A stretch of DNA of 64,000 nt from Opitutus sp. (GCA_009695305.1 SIBG01000006.1:1-64000); one strand, 5' to 3'. Shown: positions 19,241 through 29,566, counted from the stretch's first letter. The notes: generated by a model not told the origin, from the letters alone. A program made the numbers and translations.

Positions 19241-19858
19241 TCAGGCGCGCAGCACCGCGCGAATCGGCGAACCTTCCGCGCCGGCGATTTTTAGCGGGAG
19301 GGCGATGAGTTCATAGACGCCCGGCGCCGCGGCGCGGAGATCGAGATTTTCGAGGATGATGATGTTGGCCTGTTCGAGGCGGTGGTGGATTTGCATCGTC
19401 GGGTCGTCGGTTTGATCGACGGAGGGGAGGTCGAGACCGATGAGGCGCACGCCTTGTTCGCCGAGCCACGCGGGGACATCGGGGGCGAGGGTGGGGATGC
19501 GCGCGGGGAATTTGGTTTTGTCGTCGCAGTGATTCGTGCGCACGAGCACGCGTGGGGTCGCGCGGCCGTCGAGGCCGGCAAAGTGCCCGCGGGTGAGGAC
19601 CATCGTGCCCTGCGCGAGGAAGACGCGAGCGGGGCCGAGCAGGATGTCGAGGTCGAGTTGATCGATGGAGACGCCGGCGTCGTTATAGTGGAGCGGGGCG
19701 TCCATGTGCGTGCCGCTGTGAATGCCGCTGGTGAATTTACCGACGTTGCACGAGGCGCCGTCGCGCAGGCGTTGGGCGAATTCGAAGTGAAACTGGGTGT
19801 CACCGGGCCACGGAGCAGTGGCGTTCGAGAGCGGGTGGGTGATGTCGATGAGTTGCAT
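19241..19858 (-). CDS. kynB: Cyclase family protein / kynurenine formamidase
   Basis: MQLIDITHPLSNATAPWPGDTQF...SGIHSGTHMDAPLHY; adjacent to kynU. Confidence 0.85.
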   Translation of the reverse strand: MQLIDITHPLSNATAPWPGDTQFHFEFAQRLRDGASCNVGKFTSGIHSGTHMDAPLHYNDAGVSIDQLDLDILLGPARVFLAQGTMVLTRGHFAGLDGRATPRVLVRTNHCDDKTKFPARIPTLAPDVPAWLGEQGVRLIGLDLPSVDQTDDPTMQIHHRLEQANIIILENLDLRAAAPGVYELIALPLKIAGAEGSPIRAVLRA

Positions 19859-19880
19859 GGCGGAGGGGAAGTGCGCCCGG

Positions 19881-19909
19881 CAGTTTGTAACCTCAGAGGT
19901 TACAAACTG
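19881..19909. promoter_or_regulatory. Perfect 14-bp palindrome CAGTTTGTAACCTC-A-GAGGTTACAAACTG between kynU and kynB
   Basis: Direct reading; intergenic position. Confidence 0.6.
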
Positions 19910-19911
19910 AA

Positions 19912-21183
19912 TTAGGTTACCAAGGTGGGAGTGGCGGGAAATTTTTCGTGAGCGCGGGTGCGGACGAGGTGCTTCAGACGGGCGAGGGCTTCGGCGCAGT
20001 CGGTGAAGCTGGTGTAGAGCGGCGAGGGCGCGAGACGAATAAGATCTGGCGCGCGGAAATCGGGCACGACGCCGGCGGCCTTCAGTGCCTGGCAGAGGCG
20101 CCACGCGTCTGGGTGCGCGAGGGCGAGGTGGCCGCCCCGCATCGCGGCAGCGCGCGGCGTGACGACGGTGAAGCCGAGCGGCGCGAGTTCGAGGTCGGCG
20201 TGCGCGAGGAGAAATTCCGTGAGGGCGAGCGATTTTGCCCGGAGCGCGGCGATGCCGCCGGCCTCGGCGATGAGTTCGAGGGAACCGAGCAGCGGCGCGA
20301 GCGAGAGGATGTGCGGCGTGCCAACCTGCAGCACGGCGGCGCCGGCGGCGGGATCGTGTTCCGGTGCCAGCGCGAAGCGGCGGTCGGCGCGCACGCCCCA
20401 CCAGCCAGCCAGGCCGGGGGCGCGGCCAAAATGGCGGCGGTTGAGCCAGAGGCCGCCCACGGCGCCCGGGCCGGCGTTGAGCCATTTGTAATTGCACCAA
20501 AACGCGAAATCCGCGCCGTCGCGTTCCAGCGCGTGCGGCACCGCGCCGATGCTGTGCGAGCAGTCCCAACCGATCAGCACACCGCGCGCGCGGGCCTCCC
20601 GGGTGAGCGCGGCGACGTCGAGTAGCTGGCCGCTGGTGAACACGACGGCGGGGAGCACGGCGAGTTGCACGTCGGGCGCGGCCAGCGCGGTGGCCAGATC
20701 GTCGAACGCGAGCGTGCGGCCGTCGCGCGACGGCACGAGGCGGAGATGCGTCGCAGGATCGAGCCCGCGGAGGCGCAGGTGGCTTTGCAGCGCGTAGGTG
20801 TCGGAGGGAAAATTGAGCGCGTCGCCGAGCAGCACGCGGCGCGTGGGGTGCGCGGGCTCGAAGAGCGTGGCGAGGAGTTGGTGGAGATTGGCGGTGGTCT
20901 GGCCGGTCAGGCAAATCTCAGCGGGGGCGGCACCGAGGAGCGGGGCGAGTTGGGCCGCGGCGGTCTCGGCCAGGGTGAGCCACGGCGGACGGGCTTCGGT
21001 CCAGCCGGCGATGCCCAACGTGCGCCACTGCTCGACGGCGCGAGTGAGCGTGACATCGGCGCGACGGGAGAGGAGGCCGAGAGAGTTGCCATCGAGATAG
21101 ATCTGGCCGGGGGGAAGGAAAAATTCCGCGCGGAAACGCGCGAGCGGATCGGCGCGATCAAGGGCCACGGGGTCGGCGAGCAT
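19912..21183 (-). CDS. kynU: Kynureninase
   Basis: FFLPPGQIYLDGNSLGLLSRRAD...; PLP-site region DGADFAFWCNYKWLNAGPGAVGG. Confidence 0.92.
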   Translation of the reverse strand: MLADPVALDRADPLARFRAEFFLPPGQIYLDGNSLGLLSRRADVTLTRAVEQWRTLGIAGWTEARPPWLTLAETAAAQLAPLLGAAPAEICLTGQTTANLHQLLATLFEPAHPTRRVLLGDALNFPSDTYALQSHLRLRGLDPATHLRLVPSRDGRTLAFDDLATALAAPDVQLAVLPAVVFTSGQLLDVAALTREARARGVLIGWDCSHSIGAVPHALERDGADFAFWCNYKWLNAGPGAVGGLWLNRRHFGRAPGLAGWWGVRADRRFALAPEHDPAAGAAVLQVGTPHILSLAPLLGSLELIAEAGGIAALRAKSLALTEFLLAHADLELAPLGFTVVTPRAAAMRGGHLALAHPDAWRLCQALKAAGVVPDFRAPDLIRLAPSPLYTSFTDCAEALARLKHLVRTRAHEKFPATPTLVT

Positions 21184-21276
21184 GGCCAGAAGGCTCCGGC
21201 AAAGGCGCGAAGGCGCAAAGGAGAAATTGGTCGCGGAGGACTTGCGTGTGCGCAGCGGGTCGGAGTGACTTTTGGC

Positions 21277-23106
21277 ATGAAACAAAGATTTCCATGGCCG
21301 GCGCTGGCCGCGGTCGGCCTTTTGATTTTCGGCGGCGCGGTGCACGCGGCCACCTCTACCCCGGAGCAAGTCGCCGTGGAATCGGCGAAGGCCAACGCGT
21401 TTTTCGAACGCGTCTTCAACGAGCGGGTTGATCGCAGCCCGCAGCTCCAGTCGCAGCTCGGCCTAAAAAAGGACTACGACAAATGGGACGACGACTCCGA
21501 GGCGCGGCGCACCGAGGATTTCGCCCGGTCGGCGCAGCACCTGGCGGAACTGAAACGCGACCTCAATTTTGAGGCGCTCGATCCGTCGACCCAGCTCAGC
21601 TACCGGCTGTTCGTGGGCCAGGCGGAGCGCGCGATCGAGGGCTACAAATGGCGTTACTACAATTATCCGGTGAACCAAATGTTCGGGCAGCACACGGGGC
21701 TCGTGGCGTTTCTGGTCAATATCCACCGCATCAATGACGTGAAGGATGCGCAGGCCTACATCGCGCGGCTGAATGGATTGAAGGTGAAATTCGACCAGCT
21801 CATCGCCGGCCTCGAGGTGCGGCGGACGAAGGGCATCGTGCCGCCCAAATTCGTCTTCCCGCTCGTGCTGGAGTCGTCGCGCGGGATCATCACGGGCGAA
21901 CCGTTCGACGCCGCGGGGAAGCCGAGTGCGCTGCTCGAGGATTTCGCGAACAAGGTCGCGAAGATTCCCGAGCTCGATCCGGCGATGCGGGACCAGCTCC
22001 TCTTGAGCGCGAAACTCGCCCTGACCTCGACGGTGAAACCGGCCTACGACGCGCTGATCGCCGAACTGGAGTCGCTGGAAAAAGTTGCGACCGACGAAGA
22101 TGGCGCGTGGAAATTTTCCGAGGGTGCGGATTTCTACAACTACGCGCTACGCACCACGACGACCACCACGCTGACCGCCGACCAGATCCACGAGACCGGC
22201 CGGCGCGAGGTGGCGCGCATTCACGGGGAGATGGAAAAGATCAAGGTGAAGGTCGGGTTCACGGGTGACCTCCCGGCCTTTTTCAAATTTCTGCGCACGG
22301 ACCCGCAATTTTATTTCCCCAACACGCCGGCGGGCCAGGCGGCCTATCTCGAAGGCGCGATCAAGATCATCGACACCATGCGGGCGCGGCTCGACGAGCT
22401 GTTTTTGACGAAGCCGAAGGCGATGATGATCGTGAAGGCCGTGGAGCCGTTCCGCGAGCGGGAGAGCGGCGGGGCGTTTTACCAGCCGCCGGCGATCGAC
22501 GGCTCGCGGCCGGGCACCTACTACGTGAACCTCTACGAGATGGGCGCGGTGCCAAAATACGAGATGGAGGCGCTGGCCTATCACGAAGGCATTCCGGGCC
22601 ACCACATGCAGTTCGCGATCGCGCAGGAGCTGACGGGCGTGCCGAAGTTTCGGAAGTTTGGCGGTGGCTACACGGCTTACGTCGAGGGTTGGGGGCTCTA
22701 CTGCGAGCGGATCCCGAAGGAAATGGGCTTCTACGCCGATCCCTATGCCGACTTCGGCCGGCTCGCGATGGAGCTGTGGCGCGCGGCACGGCTCGTGGTG
22801 GACACGGGGCTCCATGCGAAAAAATGGACCCGCGCGCAGACGCTGGACTGGCTGCGCACCAACACGCCGAACAGCGAGCGCGACATCGTCACCGAGACGA
22901 ACCGCTACATCGTGATGCCGAGCCAGGCGACCGCCTATAAGATCGGCATGATGAAGATCCTCGAGCTCCGGGAACTCGCCACGCGGGCACTCGGCCCGAA
23001 ATTCGACGTGCGGGAATTCCACGATGTCGTGCTGAAGGACGGCGCCGTGCCGCTCGACCTCCTGGAGGAAAACGTCCGCGCCTGGATCGGGCGGAAAAAG
23101 GGCTGA
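21277..23106 (+). CDS. DUF885 family (M1-like/zincin) protein
   Basis: Signal peptide; EALAYHEGIPGHHMQFAIAQELTGVPKFRKF. Confidence 0.88.
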   Translation: MKQRFPWPALAAVGLLIFGGAVHAATSTPEQVAVESAKANAFFERVFNERVDRSPQLQSQLGLKKDYDKWDDDSEARRTEDFARSAQHLAELKRDLNFEALDPSTQLSYRLFVGQAERAIEGYKWRYYNYPVNQMFGQHTGLVAFLVNIHRINDVKDAQAYIARLNGLKVKFDQLIAGLEVRRTKGIVPPKFVFPLVLESSRGIITGEPFDAAGKPSALLEDFANKVAKIPELDPAMRDQLLLSAKLALTSTVKPAYDALIAELESLEKVATDEDGAWKFSEGADFYNYALRTTTTTTLTADQIHETGRREVARIHGEMEKIKVKVGFTGDLPAFFKFLRTDPQFYFPNTPAGQAAYLEGAIKIIDTMRARLDELFLTKPKAMMIVKAVEPFRERESGGAFYQPPAIDGSRPGTYYVNLYEMGAVPKYEMEALAYHEGIPGHHMQFAIAQELTGVPKFRKFGGGYTAYVEGWGLYCERIPKEMGFYADPYADFGRLAMELWRAARLVVDTGLHAKKWTRAQTLDWLRTNTPNSERDIVTETNRYIVMPSQATAYKIGMMKILELRELATRALGPKFDVREFHDVVLKDGAVPLDLLEENVRAWIGRKKG

Positions 23107-23180
23107 GCGCCCCACCTGGGGCGGGTCCACTTTGCGTTTGCGGAACCGGGGCGACGGCGTTGCACTCGGGGCCACCCGCC

Positions 23181-23423
23181 ATGATCAAAGCCGTCATCAA
23201 AACTTTCGCCCTGCTCATCATTCTTTTCGTCATGCTCTACGTGGGCATGAATAACGGGCACGAGATCGATTTCCGGTTCCCGGTCGCGGGGATGACGGAG
23301 AAAAAGCCCATTCACGCCTCGGCGGCGCTGATTTATTTTGGCATCTTCGCGATCGGCGTGCTGGCCGGGACGATGCTCCACAGCGGCGGCGCGAAGAAGA
23401 GCAGCGGTCCGAAGGAAAAATAA
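23181..23423 (+). CDS. Small LapA-like membrane protein
   Basis: MIKAVIKTFALLIILFVMLYVGMNNGHEIDFRFPVAG... two TM segments. Confidence 0.65.
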   Translation: MIKAVIKTFALLIILFVMLYVGMNNGHEIDFRFPVAGMTEKKPIHASAALIYFGIFAIGVLAGTMLHSGGAKKSSGPKEK

Positions 23424-23433
23424 GCGCGGGCGC

Positions 23434-24780
23434 TTATTTTTTCACGATGGTGAACCAGTCGCGTTTCTCGCCCTGGTCGTTGAGGAAGGTGAGGTCGAGA
23501 CGGAGGCCGTCGATGTCGAGCACGGTCGAGCCGGGTTCGTTGAAGGCGACGATCATCGCCGGGTGATTGAGCGCCGGCGGCTTGGTCATTGAACCCGCGT
23601 GGCCGGCGCTGCCGGTGACCACGGACACTTCGCCGGTATGGGCGGCGCGGGTGCGAGGCTTCAGGTAGACGCCGTCGCCCTCGGCGCGGCCGTTGCCCTT
23701 TTGCTTCACATGCGCGGTGGCGTCGAAGGTGACGCTCTTGCCGTAATGACCATCGAGGAGCGGCGAGCGTTCATAGACGTGGGAGTGGCCGGTGAGGATG
23801 ACGTCGACCCCACCGGCCTCCAGCACGGGCAGAAAAATGGCGCGCATGTCGTTCATGCGACCGCCGCTGTCGGAGTCCTTGTCGGAGTCGTGCGTGCCCT
23901 TGGTGTAGGTGGGGTGATGGAAATAGGCGATGATCCAGTCGCGTGGCGTCGCGGCGAGATCGGCCTTGAGCCATTGCATCATCGCGCCGTCGGCGGTGCG
24001 CTCGGTGTCGTGCGAGTCGAGGCAGATGAAGTGGATGTTGGCGTAGTCGAACGAATAGTAGGCTTCGGTGCCGGACGCGATGCCGCCGGCCTGCGCGCGC
24101 GTGGGCAGCGTGAAGATATCGTAGTAAACCCCGGATTGCGTGATGGAATTGGCGCTTCTGCCATCGTGGTTGCCGAGGGCGGGCCAGAGGGGCGAGGAGC
24201 GCAGCGTGTCGGGATACACTTCAAAAACCGCTTTCTGATAATCGGCGTCGGTGCCCTCGGGGTAGGCGTTGTCGCCGAGCAGCATCCAGAGGTCGGTGGG
24301 CCGCGCGCCGGTGAACTTGTAGTAAACGTCGCGCACGGCCGCTTGCGTGGCGTTCTTCGTGCCCGGGTCGCCGAGCAGCCAGACGCGCGTGGCCTTGGCC
24401 GGGCCGACGGGCGGGGGCGTGATGAAGGAGGAGACCGGCCCGAGGCCGGGGGCGTCTTCGGCGTTCGCGGCGGGGGCCTTTTCCAGGCCGGAGCCGACCC
24501 GGTAGAAATAACGCGTGGCGGGTTCGAGGCCGCTGAGTTGCACGATGTGTTCGGTCACGATGCCCTCGGCCTTGGTGGTGAGGGTGAGCTGATTCTTCGC
24601 CAGACCGTAGCGGACGAGCGACGCCTCGGCGATGTCCGTGCGCCAGCGCACGACCAGGCTCGTGGGCGTGGCGATTTGCAGATACGGGCCGCGCACGACC
24701 GACGTGGCGGCGAAAAGCGGTGCGGGGGCCAGGGCGAGGCTGGCGAGGAGGACGAGGAGGACGAGGAAGCGGAGGCGCAT
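23434..24780 (-). CDS. Purple acid phosphatase-like metallophosphoesterase with fibronectin III-like N-terminus
   Basis: WLLGDPGTKNATQ...MLLGDNAYPEGTD...ALGNHDG...ILTGHSHVYERSPLLDGHYG. Confidence 0.88.
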   Translation of the reverse strand: MRLRFLVLLVLLASLALAPAPLFAATSVVRGPYLQIATPTSLVVRWRTDIAEASLVRYGLAKNQLTLTTKAEGIVTEHIVQLSGLEPATRYFYRVGSGLEKAPAANAEDAPGLGPVSSFITPPPVGPAKATRVWLLGDPGTKNATQAAVRDVYYKFTGARPTDLWMLLGDNAYPEGTDADYQKAVFEVYPDTLRSSPLWPALGNHDGRSANSITQSGVYYDIFTLPTRAQAGGIASGTEAYYSFDYANIHFICLDSHDTERTADGAMMQWLKADLAATPRDWIIAYFHHPTYTKGTHDSDKDSDSGGRMNDMRAIFLPVLEAGGVDVILTGHSHVYERSPLLDGHYGKSVTFDATAHVKQKGNGRAEGDGVYLKPRTRAAHTGEVSVVTGSAGHAGSMTKPPALNHPAMIVAFNEPGSTVLDIDGLRLDLTFLNDQGEKRDWFTIVKK

Positions 24781-24788
24781 GGGGAAAA

Positions 24789-25598
24789 TCAGGATGAGGT
24801 GGCGGCAAGACGTGCGAGCTCGGTCGCAAGGTGCGCGGTTTCGGGCGAATCGCGCAGCCACGGGGGCAACGCCGCGACCGCGACCAGCGCGGCCACGTAG
24901 GCTTCACGCGCCGCGGTGGAGCGGCCGGCGGCCGCGAGAATATCGCCGCGGCGCTTGAGCCAGAGTTCCTGGCGCCCGGAGCTGGCGGTGAGGACGTCGA
25001 GCCGCGCCAGCGCGGCGTCGGTGCGGCCGAGGCGGAGTTCGAGCGCGAGCGCGCGCTCGAGCAGTGGCCCGGCGGGGCCCAGCTGCGCGATCCCTTCATC
25101 GAGGCCGCGGAGTGCGAGCGCGGGCGCGATCGGCAGCGCGGCGCGCGCCAGAAAAAGATCGGGGCTCGGCGCCTCGAGCTGGCGCAGCGCGGCGGAATAG
25201 TCGGCGTGCGCGCCGGGGATGTCGCCGAGGAGCGCGCGGGTGCGCGCGCGGAGGATGAGCGCCTCGGCGTCACCGGGTGCGCGGGCCAGCGCGGCGTCGA
25301 AGTGCCGGCTGGCGGCCGTGAGCTGGCCGCGGCCGAGGTCAAGCTGGCCGAGTTGGGTGGCGACGCGCGGCGAATCCGGGGTGAGCGTTTCGGCGCGGCG
25401 CAGGTCGGCCTCGGCTTCGGACCACTCGGCGTGTGCGAGGCGCAGCGCGGCGCGGCGCAGGTAGAGTTCGGACTCGCGGGGAAATTCCGCGATCAAGCGG
25501 TCGAGCTCCGCGCGCGCCTCGGCGGTCTCGGGATGCGCCGCGAGTCGCGGGACCGCGAGCGCGAGGCCGAGAGCAAGCAGTCGAAACACGAATCGCAT
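24789..25598 (-). CDS. Tetratricopeptide repeat protein
   Basis: Repeated TPR-like helices; signal peptide MRFVFRLLALGLALAVPRLAA. Confidence 0.8.
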   Translation of the reverse strand: MRFVFRLLALGLALAVPRLAAHPETAEARAELDRLIAEFPRESELYLRRAALRLAHAEWSEAEADLRRAETLTPDSPRVATQLGQLDLGRGQLTAASRHFDAALARAPGDAEALILRARTRALLGDIPGAHADYSAALRQLEAPSPDLFLARAALPIAPALALRGLDEGIAQLGPAGPLLERALALELRLGRTDAALARLDVLTASSGRQELWLKRRGDILAAAGRSTAAREAYVAALVAVAALPPWLRDSPETAHLATELARLAATSS

Positions 25599-25642
25599 GG
25601 TGGCATTACAAGGCACGGCCGGGCCGCAGGCAAGAGTGGCGC

Positions 25643-26395
25643 TCAACGCTGGGCGCGCCGCAGATTGTCGCACACGATGGCGGCGGCGACGGCCGCATTG
25701 AGCGATTCGGCGGCTCCGAATTTCTTGATTGTAACGAAATGCGTTACAAGTGGCCGGAGGGCCGTGGAGAGGCCGCGGCCTTCGCTGCCGATGAGGACGA
25801 CGGCGTCATGGAGGGGAGGGAGGGCGTGGACGTCAGTGCCGGCGAGATCGCAGCCGAGGATCGGGGCCTTCGTCCCGGCCAGGGCGGCGGCCAGATCGGC
25901 GGTGTGGGCGCGCACGCGGGCGAAGGAGCCCATGCTGGCATTGATCACTTTCTGATGAAACAAGTCCGCGCAGTCGGGCGAGAGCACGACGCGGTCGAAG
26001 CCGAACCAGTCGGCAATGCGCAGGAGCGTGCCGACGTTGCCGGCGTCCTGCACCCCGTCGAGCGCGAGGCTGAGCCCGCGGTCGAGCGCGCCCGGCGCGA
26101 GCGGGGGCCGCGAAATTTTTCCGACGGCGAGCACGTGCGAGGGCGTGGGGAAATGTGAGATGCGCGCCAGGTCGGCGGCGGTGAGCCGGACCGGTTGGGG
26201 CCGCGGCGCCCCCGCCGCGGCCCCCACCGGCGAGTCGTGCCACTCGTCGGTGGCGTAGAGCTCGACGAAAATAAAATTCGCCGCGAGGAGCTCGGCGACG
26301 ACCTTTTCGCCCTCGATGACGAAGAGTCCGAGTGCTTCCCGGGATTTTTTTTCGCGCAGCGAGCGCAGGCGCTGGACTTCGGCCTTGGAGAGCAT
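25643..26395 (-). CDS. TrmH/SpoU family RNA 2'-O-methyltransferase
   Basis: LDGVQDAGNVGTLLRIADWFGFDRVVLS...VLIGSEGRGLS...AESLNAAVAAAIVCDNLRR. Confidence 0.9.
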   Translation of the reverse strand: MLSKAEVQRLRSLREKKSREALGLFVIEGEKVVAELLAANFIFVELYATDEWHDSPVGAAAGAPRPQPVRLTAADLARISHFPTPSHVLAVGKISRPPLAPGALDRGLSLALDGVQDAGNVGTLLRIADWFGFDRVVLSPDCADLFHQKVINASMGSFARVRAHTADLAAALAGTKAPILGCDLAGTDVHALPPLHDAVVLIGSEGRGLSTALRPLVTHFVTIKKFGAAESLNAAVAAAIVCDNLRRAQR

Positions 26396-26414
26396 GGCCG
26401 GAAGCTCGGCGGAG

Positions 26415-28118
26415 TTATTCGGTGGTGGCAAGCCGCGGCGACTCCAACGGGTGCCTGGCCAGCTTGATCCAATGCTCCGTCATCTTGATTTCAGAGCGAC
26501 CGCGATCACTGATGAGCAGGCCGACTTGAAAATCCTCCTGGGGCAGGCGCGCGCGGCGGAGCACGAAATTATAGCCGCAATACCGCCAGAGTGGTTCTTT
26601 GAACGCCTTGGCCACATCCGGCCGCGCGACACTGAACGTGGACAGAATGATCGACGATTTGGCCGAGCGCAGCATCACGTGGATCTGGCCACGCTTGGAT
26701 TTTTGCTTTGGCATCATGGCCCAGCCCTCGAAGCCGACCGCGTCGTCGCTCACGGTCAGGTCGGTGACGTAGGTGACCATGTTGGGATTCGACTGCGGAG
26801 CCGGCACCGTCACTTCGTGGCAGAGGCGCGGGAGTTGATAGATACCGCGGGCTTCTGTTTGCGCGAGGATGGCCTTGGCCGCGCCCTGGTCGGGATGGAG
26901 GCGGAAGGGCCCCGCGTGCCCTTCTTCGCCGTATTGCTTGAAGCGCACCGCGGGGTAGTCGCGGGAGAAGACGAAGGTCTCGGCGGCGTGCGCGGCCGCG
27001 AGATTGGCGGCGAGGTTAAACGCGATGAGGCCGGGCAGGCACCACGCCAGGAGCCGGTAGGGTCGCGCCGAATCCGTGAGACGTTCAAGGGTCATGAAGG
27101 CGGTCAGCGCCCACGCCAGCGAACCGAGCACGAGATAGCGGGAATTGATCTGGCTGCCGGATACTCCGAGCCGGCCGAAGGCCACCAGCCCGAGCGAGAC
27201 CACGGCAAAAAGCGCCAGTGGCATCATGACAGGCTCGCGCGTCCAAGCCCCGCGCACCCCAAGCCAGCCCAGCACGATCAGCAGCAGGAGTCCGAACAGT
27301 GGCGCGCCTTGCTGGGCACCAAACGTTAGGGGGCCGCCGAGCAGTGCGAGCCAGAACCAAGCGAGCCGACCCAGCCCGGCGGCGGAAAAATCTGTGACGC
27401 GATGGGCCGCGTGAATTTCGAAACCATGGAAGAAGATCGCCAGTGCAATGATCGCGAGGGCGCTCCACGCCGCCAGCTGGCGCCAGTGCCGCCCGTGCCC
27501 AAGCACCGCCGCCCCGAGCACCCACACCACGCAGCCATGCGCCAGGGTAAAGGTGGCGAGCAACGCCAGGACCCCGGCGCCGATTGCGGCCGACCGCGTG
27601 CCGCGTGCGAGGGCGGCCATCGTGCCGCCGGCCAGCAGCACGACCTGGAAATGATCGATCGAGGCGCCGCCCCAAAAAAACATTTCGTAGTGCTCGAGTT
27701 GAAACAGCCCGAACGCCAGCAACACGACGAGGCGAACGCGGCGTTCCACCGAGCGCGCCGACGTCACCAGGATCGCGCAAAGTCCAACCAGGAACAGATT
27801 GCCGACCACGGCGATGACACTGAAATTCACCGCGCCGCTGACCCAGTAGCTTGCGGCACCGATCAGCCGGCTCGTGACCATGCGATGCTCGCTATCGATC
27901 TGAAAGATCTGGGCGATAAATTCCTGCCAGCTCATGCCGGTATCAAGCCGCAGCAGCAGCGAAAGCAGGCTGTATTCGTCCCAGAAAGCGATGTTGCGAT
28001 TGGTCTGGATGAACCGCGTGACGATGTAGGCGACCGGAACGGAGGCGAGCAGGCAGAGCCCAAGCACCGTGGCACGACGGAGGGAGTTCCGACTGGGTTG
28101 GAGTAAAGCGCCGGTCAT
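26415..28118 (-). CDS. Multi-pass membrane protein of unknown function
   Basis: 567 aa; many TM segments; FIQTNRNIAFWDEYSLLSLLLRLDTGMSW. Confidence 0.75.
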   Translation of the reverse strand: MTGALLQPSRNSLRRATVLGLCLLASVPVAYIVTRFIQTNRNIAFWDEYSLLSLLLRLDTGMSWQEFIAQIFQIDSEHRMVTSRLIGAASYWVSGAVNFSVIAVVGNLFLVGLCAILVTSARSVERRVRLVVLLAFGLFQLEHYEMFFWGGASIDHFQVVLLAGGTMAALARGTRSAAIGAGVLALLATFTLAHGCVVWVLGAAVLGHGRHWRQLAAWSALAIIALAIFFHGFEIHAAHRVTDFSAAGLGRLAWFWLALLGGPLTFGAQQGAPLFGLLLLIVLGWLGVRGAWTREPVMMPLALFAVVSLGLVAFGRLGVSGSQINSRYLVLGSLAWALTAFMTLERLTDSARPYRLLAWCLPGLIAFNLAANLAAAHAAETFVFSRDYPAVRFKQYGEEGHAGPFRLHPDQGAAKAILAQTEARGIYQLPRLCHEVTVPAPQSNPNMVTYVTDLTVSDDAVGFEGWAMMPKQKSKRGQIHVMLRSAKSSIILSTFSVARPDVAKAFKEPLWRYCGYNFVLRRARLPQEDFQVGLLISDRGRSEIKMTEHWIKLARHPLESPRLATTE

Positions 28119-28342
28119 GTGGGGAAGGAAAGGTTTGCGGTCGGGGGGGGGAGGTCAAGCACAGTCGGGTAAGCGGCTGAAAAAATCGCCAGACGGAACC
28201 AAGCTGGTAGTGCGGGCCGGCCGGAGAAAGCGGACGAGCGTAACAGGGCTGTTACCCGACCGACGTCGTGATGGTGGAGGGCGGCGGAAACTCGCTGCGC
28301 TTTGGCTTCCATCTCGCGCGAGCTTTGCTAGTTTGCCGCGCG

Positions 28343-29566
28343 ATGAAACGAATCACTCCGCTGATTCTGGTCGCCCTCACGCTGGCAGCGATCGGCGCGC
28401 CGTTTGCCTTCGCCGCCGCTCCCGCGCCGACCGCGACGGCCGGCGTCGATCGCTCACCCGCGGCACCGCTCGCCACTGCCGTGGCCACGGTCACAGGTAT
28501 CGCCATTTCGCCGCTGCTTGGCACCGGGGCCTATGGCGCCTATCAATATATGGCGGCGAAGGATGACGCGGCGCGGTCCGCCCTGCCGTGGTATGCGCAG
28601 GTGACCTTCTGGCTGCCGGCGCTGCTGATCGTCGGGGTGTGCGCCGCGAAGGATACGCTTGGTGCCGTCGTGCCGCCGGGCCTGAAGAAACCGCTCGACG
28701 TGCTCGAGCTGGTCGAAAACAAGGCGACCGGCCTTTTGGCGGCGGGCGCGGTCGTGCCGTTCACGATGGCAACACTTTCGAAAATGATGGTGGGCGGGAA
28801 AACCGCCGCGGTCGGCGCCACCCTCGCCCCCGGTGGACTGGCGATGATCCCCGTGGCGGGCATCGATTGGTCGTGGCTGCTCGATGTGCTGACGATTCCG
28901 TTCGGCGTCGCGGTGTTTGCCGTGGTGTGGATGGCGTCGCATGCGATCAACGTTCTGATTCTGCTCAGCCCCTGGGGCGCGATCGACGCGGCGCTCAAGG
29001 GCGCGCGCACGGCGCTGCTCGGACTCCTCACGCTCAGCGCGACGATCAACCCGTGGATCGGTGCGGCGCTATCGCTGGTGGTGATTGTGGTCGCCTATCT
29101 GGTGGCGGGCTGGGCGTTCCGGCTGACGTTTTTTGGCTCGGTGTTTTGCTGGGATTTTTTCACCGGGCGCAGCCGGCGGTTTGCACCGGCGGAGAATGAC
29201 AACCGGGTGTTTGCCGGTGGAAATTTCCCCGGCGTGCCCGTGCGGACCTATGGCCGGCTCGTGCAACGCACCGCCGGGGGGCTGGAATTTGTCTACCACC
29301 CGTGGCTCTGGCTGCCGGTGAAGACCGCCAAGGTGCCGGCGGACAAGGCGGCGCTGGCGGTGGGGAGAGGGTTATTCATTTCCAGCGTGATCGCGGAAGG
29401 CGCCGGCACGATTTTCCTGCTGCCGCCGCGCTATCGCGGCCACGAGGACGTGCTGGCGCGCGCCTACCTGATGGGCGGCGGCGTGCGGGACGCCGGCCTG
29501 CGCAAGGCCTGGAGTGCGCTCCGGGAACTCTTCGGCGGCGCGGCGGCGACGACGCAGCTCGCGTGA
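28343..29566 (+). CDS. DUF4126-like membrane protein
   Basis: Signal/TM start MKRITPLILVALTLAAIGAPFAF; multiple TM segments. Confidence 0.65.
   Translation: MKRITPLILVALTLAAIGAPFAFAAAPAPTATAGVDRSPAAPLATAVATVTGIAISPLLGTGAYGAYQYMAAKDDAARSALPWYAQVTFWLPALLIVGVCAAKDTLGAVVPPGLKKPLDVLELVENKATGLLAAGAVVPFTMATLSKMMVGGKTAAVGATLAPGGLAMIPVAGIDWSWLLDVLTIPFGVAVFAVVWMASHAINVLILLSPWGAIDAALKGARTALLGLLTLSATINPWIGAALSLVVIVVAYLVAGWAFRLTFFGSVFCWDFFTGRSRRFAPAENDNRVFAGGNFPGVPVRTYGRLVQRTAGGLEFVYHPWLWLPVKTAKVPADKAALAVGRGLFISSVIAEGAGTIFLLPPRYRGHEDVLARAYLMGGGVRDAGLRKAWSALRELFGGAAATTQLA

Noticed and set aside
16445-19294. 949-aa + strand ORF
   Set aside because: Antisense to the 1021-aa secreted protein, which has a signal peptide and recognisable motifs; composition is shadow-like.
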